Positions 6,588 through 13,421 of a stretch of 14,553 bases of DNA are shown here, piece after piece. Each line of letters opens with the position of its first letter. Positions within the stretch are counted from its first letter, which is position 1. The notes below the pieces were generated by a model that ran no database searches, was not told the origin of the DNA, and was given only the letters and a program-made list of their open reading frames with translations. Source of the DNA: Rikenellaceae bacterium (lineage in GTDB: Bacteria > Bacteroidota > Bacteroidia > Bacteroidales > UBA932); contig DOSU01000145.1 in NCBI GenBank assembly GCA_003513895.1, forward strand, positions 1-14,553. Direction: 5' to 3'. The translations under genes were made by a program, and so were the position numbers.

Positions 6588-8360
6588 ATGGAAGTAAAAA
6601 GAACATTTGACATTCTGGAAAACCTCATCACCCAATATCCTAAAGATGACATTCTTAGCAGAAGATTAAACGGAAAGTGGATTAAATTCTCTTCACAGGA
6701 CTACTATGATTATTCTCATAAACTAGCCTATGCTTTTCTCGCCATGGGCCTTAAAAAAGATGATAAGGTCATTACAATTTGCGCCAACAGGCCGGAGTGG
6801 AACTTTATAGACATGGGCCTTACCCTGGCAAATCTTGTATATGTTCCGGTTTACACAACAATGAGCAATGAAGACTACAAGCACATATTTAACCACAGCG
6901 ACGCAAAAGTGATTTTCCTTGGCAACGATGTTCTTGTAAAAAAACTGATCCCTTTTATAGAAAAAGCAGATCATCCCATAAAAGTGTACACACTAGACCC
7001 TGTTGAAGGATATGAATCAATTGATGATATATATAAATTAGGAGATGATAATGCAGCAAAATTTGAAGCTGTTATTAAGAAAAACAAAGCAGAGATTAGT
7101 GATGGTGATGTAGCTACAATCATTTATACATCCGGTACAACCGGCACTCCAAAGGGTGTTATGCTCACACACAAAAACCTTGTCTTCGAGTTTATTGGAA
7201 CTGCCGTTCAGCAGATCAGGGACCACAGGCATAAAATGCTAAGTTTCCTGCCTTTATGCCATATATATGAACGATGCATGAATTATGACTATCAATACCT
7301 GGGGATAAGCACTTACTATGCCGAAAATCTCTCCACAATTGCTGCAGACCTTGCCGATTGTAAAGCAGACGGCTTTTGTGCAGTACCGCGTGTGCTGGAA
7401 ATGATGTTCTCGAAGTTTGAAAGCGCCGGCAAAGATTTAAGCGGAGTAAAGAAAATAATATACAACTGGGCATTTTCAATTGCCTGCAAATTTGATTACA
7501 CAAAAAACAACCCTCTTTACAAGCTGCAGTATTCTATTGCAGACAAACTTGTTTATAGCAAATGGCGGGAGAAACTGGGCGGAAAAGAGATGCTTGTAGT
7601 TTCCGGAGGATCTGCCATTCAGGCGAAAATCATAAGATTGTTTACAGCCGCGAAGATGTATGTTTTTGAAGGTTACGGCATGACTGAGGCATCGCCTGTA
7701 ATCGCCGTTAACAACCCGAAAGAGATGATTATCAAAATCGGAACTGTTGGAAAAGCAATGGAAGGCACCGAAATGAAAATTGCCGCAGATGGAGAAATTC
7801 TTTCCCGCGGGCCTCATATTATGCTTGGTTATTATAAAGATCCGGAATTTACCAAAGAGGTAATTGACAGCGAAGGCTGGTTGCATACTGGCGATATTGG
7901 AGTTATGGTAGACACGATTTTTCTTAAAATAACAGACAGAAAAAAGGAAATTTTCAAACTTTCTGCAGGCAAATATGTTGCACCTCAGGTAATTGAAAAC
8001 CTTTTAAAGGAGTCTTCATACATAGAGAATTGTATGGTTGTTGGTGAAAATCAAAAGTTTGCTTCTGCAATTATAATTCCAAGCATAACCTCACTTAACT
8101 ATTGGGCGGCAAAGCATAAAATCCAATACACAAACAATCATGACCTTATAACAAAACCTGAGATCATTAAGAAGATAAACAAAGAGATTGAAAGTGTCAA
8201 CAACCGTCTGGCTCTTCACGAACAGATCAAACGACCAAAACTAGTTCTCGACGAATGGACACCTCTAAACGACATGTTATCACAGACTTTAAAGTTAAAG
8301 AGAGCCAAAATTAAAGCAAAATATGCCGATTTGATTGCCGATATTTATAACATCGAATAA
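6588..8360 (+). CDS. Long-chain fatty-acid--CoA ligase (AMP-forming)
   Basis: ANL-superfamily enzyme of 590 residues that activates a fatty acid to acyl-AMP and then to acyl-CoA. Motifs in order: the P-loop-like IIYTSGTTGTPKGVMLTH (178-195); FLPLCHIYER (220-229), typical of long-chain synthetases; VSGGSA (338-343); the adenine/ATP motif EGYGMTEASP (361-370); LHTGDIG (432-438) with the ribose-binding D436; ITDRKKEIFKLSAGKYVAPQVIEN (448-471) with the hinge and R451. The last ~15 residues (TLKLKRAKI...) hold the lysine expected to catalyse adenylation. All core elements are present. It is probably peripheral to the inner membrane. It lies 23 bases after the aldolase gene and 3 bases before the GNAT gene, so the three are very likely one transcript. 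The substrate chain length cannot be fixed from sequence. Confidence 0.92.
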   Translation: MEVKRTFDILENLITQYPKDDILSRRLNGKWIKFSSQDYYDYSHKLAYAFLAMGLKKDDKVITICANRPEWNFIDMGLTLANLVYVPVYTTMSNEDYKHIFNHSDAKVIFLGNDVLVKKLIPFIEKADHPIKVYTLDPVEGYESIDDIYKLGDDNAAKFEAVIKKNKAEISDGDVATIIYTSGTTGTPKGVMLTHKNLVFEFIGTAVQQIRDHRHKMLSFLPLCHIYERCMNYDYQYLGISTYYAENLSTIAADLADCKADGFCAVPRVLEMMFSKFESAGKDLSGVKKIIYNWAFSIACKFDYTKNNPLYKLQYSIADKLVYSKWREKLGGKEMLVVSGGSAIQAKIIRLFTAAKMYVFEGYGMTEASPVIAVNNPKEMIIKIGTVGKAMEGTEMKIAADGEILSRGPHIMLGYYKDPEFTKEVIDSEGWLHTGDIGVMVDTIFLKITDRKKEIFKLSAGKYVAPQVIENLLKESSYIENCMVVGENQKFASAIIIPSITSLNYWAAKHKIQYTNNHDLITKPEIIKKINKEIESVNNRLALHEQIKRPKLVLDEWTPLNDMLSQTLKLKRAKIKAKYADLIADIYNIE

Positions 8361-8363
8361 AAA

Positions 8364-9281
8364 ATGGTTATTAGAGAGGCAACAATTAATGATAGGGTAC
8401 ATATAGCTGAGATCTGGCGCTCTTGTTTCACTGATGATGAGAACTATATAGAGCTATATCTAAATCATTGCCTCCCTCATACAAACACATGGATTCTTGG
8501 GGGTGAAGACGGACGCTTTTATTCTTGTATTTCTGTCTTCCCTTCATATTTCATCAAGGATAAATGTAAAACAACAGGTGGCTATCTTTATGGAGTGGGA
8601 ACACTGCCGGAACACAGAGGTAAATCTTACTCCAGTATTCTTATAAATATCGCAGTCAGGCACTTAAAAGAAAATGGTCACTCTTATTTCCTTGTAAAAC
8701 CGGCGACAGAGGATCTTTTTAGCCTATACTCCAGGCTTGGCTTTGACCATCAATTATTTAAAAGTACATTCTCAAAAGATTTTTCCGGAATCGAAAGAAA
8801 CTATTTGATCCGGAACTCTAACAAATACGGAAAAGCAGAGAAATTGACGGCTACAGAGTTAATCAAACTCAGGGAAGACGAATTGACTTCTTCCCATTTT
8901 ATGTGGCCCCTGCCAATTGTTAAATATATACTGGAAGAGACACAATACCGGAACGGAGTCTCTTTAGTGTTTGAAAAGATAACAATCGGCGGCAATCTCA
9001 AAAAGCTATATTTTGTAGGATATCCAGACGATTCAGACCTAAGCGGAAATACTTTTAAAATCCTGGAAACCAATGCCTCTTCAATGGACGACATCGAAGA
9101 TATTTACTCCATTTTGAGAAATAATGGCCGTAAGGAGTATTTCATTAAAGCAGATTTTCCTGGATTTGGTATGGAAAACATTACTAATTCCGGAAAAGAA
9201 AAATCTGCTCTTTTTATGGAATTAAAAGGTAATGTCTCAGGTTGTTTAGAAACGCTTCATTTATCGTTACCATTAGAGTAA
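8364..9281 (+). CDS. GNAT family N-acyltransferase
   Basis: 305-residue protein. The first ~140 residues are a GNAT domain: IREATINDRVHIAEIWRSCF (3-22) is the usual beta1-alpha1 start, GVGTLPEHRGKSYSSILI (77-94) is the acyl-CoA-binding motif A with the (R/Q)xxGx(G/S) turn at 84-88, and LYSRLGF (121-127) is the motif B end. The C-terminal half (about 145-305) has no motif I recognise; the overall plan of a GNAT domain plus a C-terminal extension occurs in Eis-like and other two-domain GNATs. The acceptor is unknown. It starts 3 bases after the acyl-CoA synthetase stop, so the two are probably cotranscribed, which makes an acyl rather than acetyl donor conceivable, but this is inference. A 7-bp hairpin spans its stop codon. 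Confidence 0.82.
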   Translation: MVIREATINDRVHIAEIWRSCFTDDENYIELYLNHCLPHTNTWILGGEDGRFYSCISVFPSYFIKDKCKTTGGYLYGVGTLPEHRGKSYSSILINIAVRHLKENGHSYFLVKPATEDLFSLYSRLGFDHQLFKSTFSKDFSGIERNYLIRNSNKYGKAEKLTATELIKLREDELTSSHFMWPLPIVKYILEETQYRNGVSLVFEKITIGGNLKKLYFVGYPDDSDLSGNTFKILETNASSMDDIEDIYSILRNNGRKEYFIKADFPGFGMENITNSGKEKSALFMELKGNVSGCLETLHLSLPLE

Positions 9282-9284
9282 CGA
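9264..9284. repeat. Inverted repeat across the GNAT stop codon
   Basis: TCGTTAC-CATTAGA-GTAACGA, 7-bp arms with a 7-base loop, covering the TAA at 9279-9281. No T-run follows, so it is not a standard intrinsic terminator, although it may act as an RNA 3' end hairpin. Confidence 0.45.
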
Positions 9285-9288
9285 CTTC

Positions 9289-9304
9289 TGTTCCACGAGG
9301 AACA
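9289..9304 (+). other. parS-like site 1 (candidate ParB binding site)
   Basis: TGTTCCACGAGGAACA matches TGTTCCACGTGGAACA at 15 of 16 positions; the only change is T to A at position 10. Against the B. subtilis consensus TGTTTCACGTGAAACA it differs at positions 5, 10 and 12. It lies in the 37-base convergent gap between the GNAT and mnmG stop codons. An identical site in the other orientation lies inside mnmG at 9805-9820. parS sites near mnmG/gidA are well known in other bacteria. ParB binding here is inferred. Confidence 0.6.
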
Positions 9305-9318
9305 TAAATGCATAAAAG

Positions 9319-11397
9319 CTATCTGCCAAAGTATATAAGCAATATTGAGATGTCTGCAGGGGAAACTCCGGGTATTCTTGAAGCCTGCGATATAGTATTG
9401 GGTTTGTGTTTCTGCAGCTTTTGCCGTGACTCTGTCGATATCGATTTAAGATTCAAATAATCAAATCCTTCAGGAATCCTTACCTCTTCCAACTTAAGGA
9501 TTTTGTCTGCAATTCTCTTTTCCCTGTCGATGTATCCTTTGTATTTTACAAGAATTTCGGCGGATTCAAGAATCTCCTTTTTTATAATATTGACTCCCGA
9601 AATTTCTGCATTATAGGTATTTTTCTGATAGGGTAACAGAAGGTCGGCATCCAGAGTAGTGAAGATGTCGACAAATGATGATATTTCGTTGTTAGGCAAT
9701 TGCTTATCTTCGTTTTCCTTTGTTTTAGCTTCCCAGGTTAATAGCTCCGGTAATTGATGCGAAAACCGGCTAATTTCTTCCTTTTCAAAAACATATTCAT
9801 CTATTGTTCCTCGTGGAACAATTTTAAGCAAAGAATTCAAATCAATCTGTGGTCTGCTTAAAATGTCGGAAATCTTTTTCTTTTGTGCTACAGGGGCTGA
9901 ATTTTTCACTATTAAATATGGGTTTATCTCATCCGGAGAGAGTGTTGCTGTCATTAGAAAATTAACGACATCGTCTACCAGTTCATATTTTTTTGTGGCA
10001 AGGCGTAATCTCTCTTCAGAAGCAAGACCTACTTTGTAACCAGCTGCTGTTAATCTCCTGTCTGCATTGTCCTGCCTTAGTAAAATCCGGTACTCCGCAC
10101 GAGAAGTAAACATCCTGTATGGTTCGTCTACTCCTTTAGTTACAAGGTCATCAATAAGTACTCCAATGTATGCCTGGTCCCTCTTTAATATTAAAGGGTC
10201 TTTTCCCTTAAGTTTTAAATGTGCGTTTATCCCAGCCATTAATCCCTGAGCAGCAGCCTCTTCGTATCCTGTTGTACCATTAATCTGTCCTGCAAAATAT
10301 AGATTCGGTGCAATTTTAGTCTCAAGCGTGTGATGTAGTTGAATTGGTGGAAAATAATCATACTCAACAGCATAAGCTGGCCTGAATATTACAATATTTT
10401 CAAATCCGGGGATAGCTCTTAACGCCGCATATTGTGTATCTAAAGGGAGTGATGAGGAAAATCCCTGGAGATAATACTCATTTGTATTCCAACCTTCCGG
10501 TTCCAGAAAAAGCTGGTGAGAAGTTTTATCTGAGAAAGTTTTAAGCTTGTCTTCGATACTTGGGCAATATCTCGGCCCGCGACCGGAAATTTTACCTGAA
10601 AACAAAGGAGAGAATTCGAACCCTTCTTTTAAAATATCATGAACAGTTTGATTTGTATGTACCATATAACAGCACATTTGTTCAACACTTCCCTGAATTG
10701 GCGAAGGAACGTTCATAAAAGAAAATTTCTCGGGATCGGAATCCCCTGGCTGTTTTTCAAGCTTCGTAAGATCAATCGACCTTGCGTCGATTCTTGGAGG
10801 TGTTCCTGTTTTCATTTTATCGACAGAGAATCCAAAATTCAGAAGCTGTTCCGAAAGATGGTACGAAGAGAGCTCTCCTACTCGTCCCCCTTCGGTTGTT
10901 TGCTGGCCAATATACAATCTGCCATTCAAAAAAGTACCGGCAGTAAGTATTACCGATTTTGCTTTAAAAGAAGCTCCCAGCTCCGTTTTAACACCAGTTA
11001 TAATGTTGTTTTCAAAAATAAAAGAGATAGCTGTATCCTGCCAGATACTTAAGTTGGGAGTGTTTTCAATAATATATCTCCAGTTTAAAGAAAAGTGTTG
11101 TCTGTCGCATTGAGCCCTTGGACTCCACATTGCAGGTCCTTTTGAGCGATTAAGCATTCTGAATTGTAAAGTACTTGCATCTGTAACTACTCCGGTACAA
11201 CCTCCCAAAGCATCTATCTCTCTAACTATTTGACCTTTAGCAATACCACCAATAGCCGGATTACAAGACATTTGAGCTATCTTGTTCATGTCCATTGTAA
11301 TGAGAAGGACCTTTGAACCCATACGTGCAGCTGCATGAGCAGCCTCACAACCGGCATGTCCTGCTCCAATTACAATAATATCATAGCTATCTGTCAT
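9319..11397 (-). CDS. mnmG: tRNA uridine-5-carboxymethylaminomethyl modification enzyme MnmG, with an internal insertion
   Basis: With MnmE, this FAD enzyme installs the (carboxymethyl)aminomethyl group at wobble U34 of certain tRNAs. I start it at the ATG at 11397, whose ATGA overlaps the ybeY stop; an ATG at 11421 would add 8 residues inside ybeY. The protein is then 692 residues, against roughly 630 in E. coli. Numbering from this start: the FAD-binding DIIVIGAGHAGCEAA (6-20), SCNPAIGGIAKG (44-55), RMLNRSKGPA (80-89), KTGTPPRID (196-204), GPRYCPSIEDK (274-284), FAGQINGTTGYEEAAAQG (369-386), EPYRMFTSRAEYRLL-like segment (425-439) and the C-terminal SRIPGVSPADISILL (673-687). Residues about 529-610, between LLKIVP and AEILVKYKGY, are roughly 70 residues longer than in E. 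coli. The frame is intact throughout. A parS-like sequence encodes VPRGT at the insertion edge. Confidence 0.95.
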   Translation of the reverse strand: MTDSYDIIVIGAGHAGCEAAHAAARMGSKVLLITMDMNKIAQMSCNPAIGGIAKGQIVREIDALGGCTGVVTDASTLQFRMLNRSKGPAMWSPRAQCDRQHFSLNWRYIIENTPNLSIWQDTAISFIFENNIITGVKTELGASFKAKSVILTAGTFLNGRLYIGQQTTEGGRVGELSSYHLSEQLLNFGFSVDKMKTGTPPRIDARSIDLTKLEKQPGDSDPEKFSFMNVPSPIQGSVEQMCCYMVHTNQTVHDILKEGFEFSPLFSGKISGRGPRYCPSIEDKLKTFSDKTSHQLFLEPEGWNTNEYYLQGFSSSLPLDTQYAALRAIPGFENIVIFRPAYAVEYDYFPPIQLHHTLETKIAPNLYFAGQINGTTGYEEAAAQGLMAGINAHLKLKGKDPLILKRDQAYIGVLIDDLVTKGVDEPYRMFTSRAEYRILLRQDNADRRLTAAGYKVGLASEERLRLATKKYELVDDVVNFLMTATLSPDEINPYLIVKNSAPVAQKKKISDILSRPQIDLNSLLKIVPRGTIDEYVFEKEEISRFSHQLPELLTWEAKTKENEDKQLPNNEISSFVDIFTTLDADLLLPYQKNTYNAEISGVNIIKKEILESAEILVKYKGYIDREKRIADKILKLEEVRIPEGFDYLNLKSISTESRQKLQKHKPNTISQASRIPGVSPADISILLIYFGR
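9805..9820 (-). other. parS-like site 2 inside mnmG
   Basis: On the minus strand this reads TGTTCCACGAGGAACA, identical to the site at 9289-9304 and in opposite orientation to it, 516 bases away. The outer pairing extends two more bases on each side (9803-9822). As coding sequence it gives the residues VPRGT of MnmG, where the insertion begins. The single departure from TGTTCCACGTGGAACA is the same as in site 1. Confidence 0.6.
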
Positions 11398-11825
11398 CCG
11401 ATATTCCTCATATTTAAGCATTTATTCTCCATCTCCCTCATTACATTCAACTGCTTTTTTGTATTGTCGCTATATCCGAGTAAATGCAAAATCCCATGAA
11501 TAATAACTCTGTGCAGCTCATTTTCGAATGTTGCCGAATACTCTATTGCGTTACTTTTAACTGTATCTATACTAATATACAAATCGCCGGAAATTATTTT
11601 ATCTTCGGAATTGTCAAATGTGATAATGTCTGTGTAATAATTGTGTTTTAGGTACTTATTATTCAACTCCAGAATAAAAGGATCCGAGCAAAAAATAATA
11701 TTTATATCTCCGGGAGTAATATCCCGTGATTTGGATTCTTCGGCAATGACCTTTTTAATCCACCCGGAATTAATCCTGCGATTTTTTAAAGAAAAACCTG
11801 TATCCTGATTGAAATATCTAACCAT
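11394..11825 (-). CDS. ybeY: Endoribonuclease YbeY (rRNA maturation factor)
   Basis: YbeY is a metal-dependent RNase needed for 16S rRNA 3' end maturation and ribosome quality control. I chose the ATG at 11825 (143 residues), which overlaps the end of the upstream gene by 8 bases. The same frame runs on to a start at 11927, but those 34 residues lie wholly inside the upstream gene and match nothing in the family. Landmarks are NNKYLKHNYYTDIITFDN (55-72), equivalent to the LNxxYRxxxxxTDVLSF region, GDLYIS (80-85), ELHRVIIHGILHLLGYSDN (103-121) and the metal ligands H110 and H114. The third ligand, His in E. coli (HGxLHLxGYDH), is Asp at D120. I recall similar substitutions in other Bacteroidota YbeY proteins. 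Its stop overlaps the mnmG start as ATGA, so the two are probably translationally coupled. Confidence 0.92.
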   Translation of the reverse strand: MVRYFNQDTGFSLKNRRINSGWIKKVIAEESKSRDITPGDINIIFCSDPFILELNNKYLKHNYYTDIITFDNSEDKIISGDLYISIDTVKSNAIEYSATFENELHRVIIHGILHLLGYSDNTKKQLNVMREMENKCLNMRNIG

Positions 11826-12171
11826 TTCTTTTTTCTTCTTCGAGCAAGTCCCAGTATTCAACTGCTTTTCTTGTGTGAGGAATAACAATTGAACCGCCAA
11901 CAAGGTTAGAAACAGACATAATCTCAAAAAGTTGGTCCCTGGTTACTCCTAATTCAAAACATTTTTCCAGATGATATTTTACACAATCGTCGCATCTTAA
12001 AACCATTGATGTGGCCAAACCAAGCATTTCTTTGGTCTGAGAAGGCAAGGCTCCATTCTCGTAGCATTTGGTATCCAGATTGTAAAATCTTTTAAAAAAA
12101 AGATTGTCGGAATCTAGAATCTCTTTGTTCATTTTGGCACGATATGTGCGGAATTCTTCTACTCCATTCAT
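11818..12171 (-). CDS. Carboxymuconolactone decarboxylase family protein (AhpD-like)
   Basis: 117-residue single-domain protein of the CMD/AhpD family. It carries the redox-type motif RCDDCVKYHLEKC (59-71), with C60, C63 and H67 in the CxxCxxxH arrangement of AhpD-like alkylhydroperoxidases, preceded by KEMLGLATSMVL. The C-terminal half, ELGVTRDQLFEIMSVSNLVGGS (73-94), is the standard second helix pair. A thiol peroxidase or disulfide-relay role is likely from the CxxC, whereas true carboxymuconolactone decarboxylases usually lack it; the actual substrate is unknown. It is the first gene of a unit with ybeY and mnmG, overlapping ybeY by 8 bases. On the upstream side it diverges from mdh across 56 bases, where two TAnnTTTG elements face it. 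Confidence 0.88.
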   Translation of the reverse strand: MNGVEEFRTYRAKMNKEILDSDNLFFKRFYNLDTKCYENGALPSQTKEMLGLATSMVLRCDDCVKYHLEKCFELGVTRDQLFEIMSVSNLVGGSIVIPHTRKAVEYWDLLEEEKRNG

Positions 12172-12188
12172 AAAAGTTAATTTAGTTG

Positions 12189-12204
12189 CAAAACTACAAA
12201 AATA
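12189..12204 (-). promoter_or_regulatory. Tandem candidate -7 elements for the cmd-ybeY-mnmG unit
   Basis: On the minus strand the 56-base gap holds TATTTTTG (12204 to 12197) followed directly by TAGTTTTG (12196 to 12189); both match TAnnTTTG. No TTG/TTTG lies at the right -33 distance. For mdh on the other strand only a weak TTG (12186-12188), 18 bases before TAAACTTA, can be seen. Confidence 0.33.
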
Positions 12205-12227
12205 TATAAACTTAAAATTTATTAATT

Positions 12228-13169
12228 ATGTCAAAGGTAAGTGTTATTGGTGCAGGCAACGTTGGCGCTACTTGTGTTAATGCAATGAATATGATGCAAT
12301 TCGCAGGTGAAATCGTTCTGCTGGACATCAAACCCGGTATTGCAGAAGGGAAAGCAATTGATATGATGCAAACTGCAAAATTGCTTAGATTCGACACCAC
12401 AATTACCGGTGTTACAAACAACTATGAGGCAACTGCAAAATCAAAGGTTATAGTTGTAACATCCGGACTTCCAAGAAAACCAGGGATGACAAGAGAGGAG
12501 CTTATTGGAACAAACGCAGCAATTGTAAACGACGTAATAGAAAACTCACTTAAATACTCTCCAAATGCAGTATTTGTGATCGTTTCCAATCCTATGGATA
12601 CTATGACATATCTTACGCTTAAGAGAACAAAGCTTTCGAGAAACAAAGTTGTTGGAATGGGCGGTATACTAGACAGCAGCCGATTTGTATTTTATCTTCG
12701 GAAAGCATTAAAATCGCCAGCAAGCGACGTAGCGGGAATGGTAATTGGCGGTCACGGAGATACTACAATGATTCCTCTTACAAGATTTGCGAATTTAAGA
12801 GGCATACCGGTGAACGAACTTCTATCAAAAGAGATACTTAGCCAGGTTGCAAAAGATACAATGGTTGGTGGTGCTACACTTACAAAACACCTGGGCACCT
12901 CTGCATGGTACGCTCCGGGCGCTGCTGTTGCAGCACTTGTAAGATCAATTGTGCTGGACGAAAAGAAAATTTATCCATGCAGCGTTATGCTTGAGGGAGA
13001 ATTCGGACAGGAAGATATTTGTCTTGGAGTTCCGGTTGTTGTTGGCAGGAAAGGCTGGGAAAGAATTGTTGAACTAAACCTTAACGCCGAAGAAAAAGCT
13101 GAATTTCAGAAAAGTGCCGATTCTGTAAGATCGACAAATCAAGTATTGAAAGACTTGAATCTGGTATAA
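12228..13169 (+). CDS. mdh: Malate dehydrogenase (NAD-dependent, LDH-like type)
   Basis: Interconverts malate and oxaloacetate in the TCA cycle or its reductive branch; cytoplasmic. 313 residues, the length of the LDH-like MDH group found in Bacteroidota. The Rossmann motif VIGAGNVGA (6-14) is followed by D33 at the end of beta2 (LLDIKPG), which favours NAD over NADP. Substrate-side residues are R83 and R89 in GLPRKPGMTRE; the Arg at 83, where LDH has Gln, marks malate specificity. Also visible are N121 in VSNPMD, the catalytic D149 and R152 in LDSSRF, and H176 in GGHGDT. Its start lies 56 bases from the divergent cmd gene. It is followed 24 bases after its stop by a tRNA-Ala gene on the same strand. 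Nothing in the protein looks unusual. Confidence 0.96.
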   Translation: MSKVSVIGAGNVGATCVNAMNMMQFAGEIVLLDIKPGIAEGKAIDMMQTAKLLRFDTTITGVTNNYEATAKSKVIVVTSGLPRKPGMTREELIGTNAAIVNDVIENSLKYSPNAVFVIVSNPMDTMTYLTLKRTKLSRNKVVGMGGILDSSRFVFYLRKALKSPASDVAGMVIGGHGDTTMIPLTRFANLRGIPVNELLSKEILSQVAKDTMVGGATLTKHLGTSAWYAPGAAVAALVRSIVLDEKKIYPCSVMLEGEFGQEDICLGVPVVVGRKGWERIVELNLNAEEKAEFQKSADSVRSTNQVLKDLNLV

Positions 13170-13170
13170 A

Positions 13171-13193
13171 TTTTGCTACATTGCAAAATGTAG
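13171..13193. repeat. Overlapping alternative inverted repeats directly before the tRNA
   Basis: Two mutually exclusive hairpins share this stretch: TTTTGC/GCAAAA (13171-13176 with 13183-13188) and CTACATT/AATGTAG (13176-13182 with 13187-13193, GCAA tetraloop). The second ends exactly at the base before the tRNA. They could mark an mdh 3' end or a tRNA leader processing structure, or be chance in AT-rich DNA. Confidence 0.45.
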
Positions 13194-13267
<74 letters not shown>

Positions 13268-13330
13268 CAAAAAAGTTTTTAACAACCATATAAAATTTTA
13301 TCTTCCTCATTATCTTGTATTTGATAGTTT

Positions 13331-13360
13331 TTTGTAAAAGTTTATCCACAATTACTTTTG
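13331..13360 (+). promoter_or_regulatory. Candidate promoter for the TonB-family gene
   Basis: TTTG at 13331-13334, an 18-base spacer, and TACTTTTG at 13353-13360 together give a near-consensus Bacteroidota -33/-7 promoter. Transcription would begin near 13367, leaving an untranslated leader of about 55 bases before the ATG at 13422. The rest of the 154-base gap between the tRNA and this gene is AT-rich and I see nothing else in it. Confidence 0.48.
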
Positions 13361-13421
13361 TCAAATAATTATTTCTTTCTAATTTTACGATTCGATAACC
13401 ATTTGTATACAAAACAAAGAC

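Noticed and set aside
7476..7886. 136-codon minus-strand frame antisense to the acyl-CoA synthetase gene
   Set aside because: It overlaps the conserved ATP-binding region of the real gene, with no motif or start context of its own.
10639..11052. 137-codon plus-strand frame antisense to mnmG
   Set aside because: It lies wholly opposite conserved MnmG motifs and has no recognisable protein feature.
11398..11421. Upstream ATG that would lengthen MnmG by 8 residues
   Set aside because: The ATG at 11397 overlaps the ybeY stop as ATGA and puts the FAD motif at the usual distance from the start.
11826..11927. 34-residue N-terminal extension of YbeY
   Set aside because: It is an alternate frame of the AhpD-like gene; an ATG at 11825 gives the normal YbeY length and a typical short overlap.
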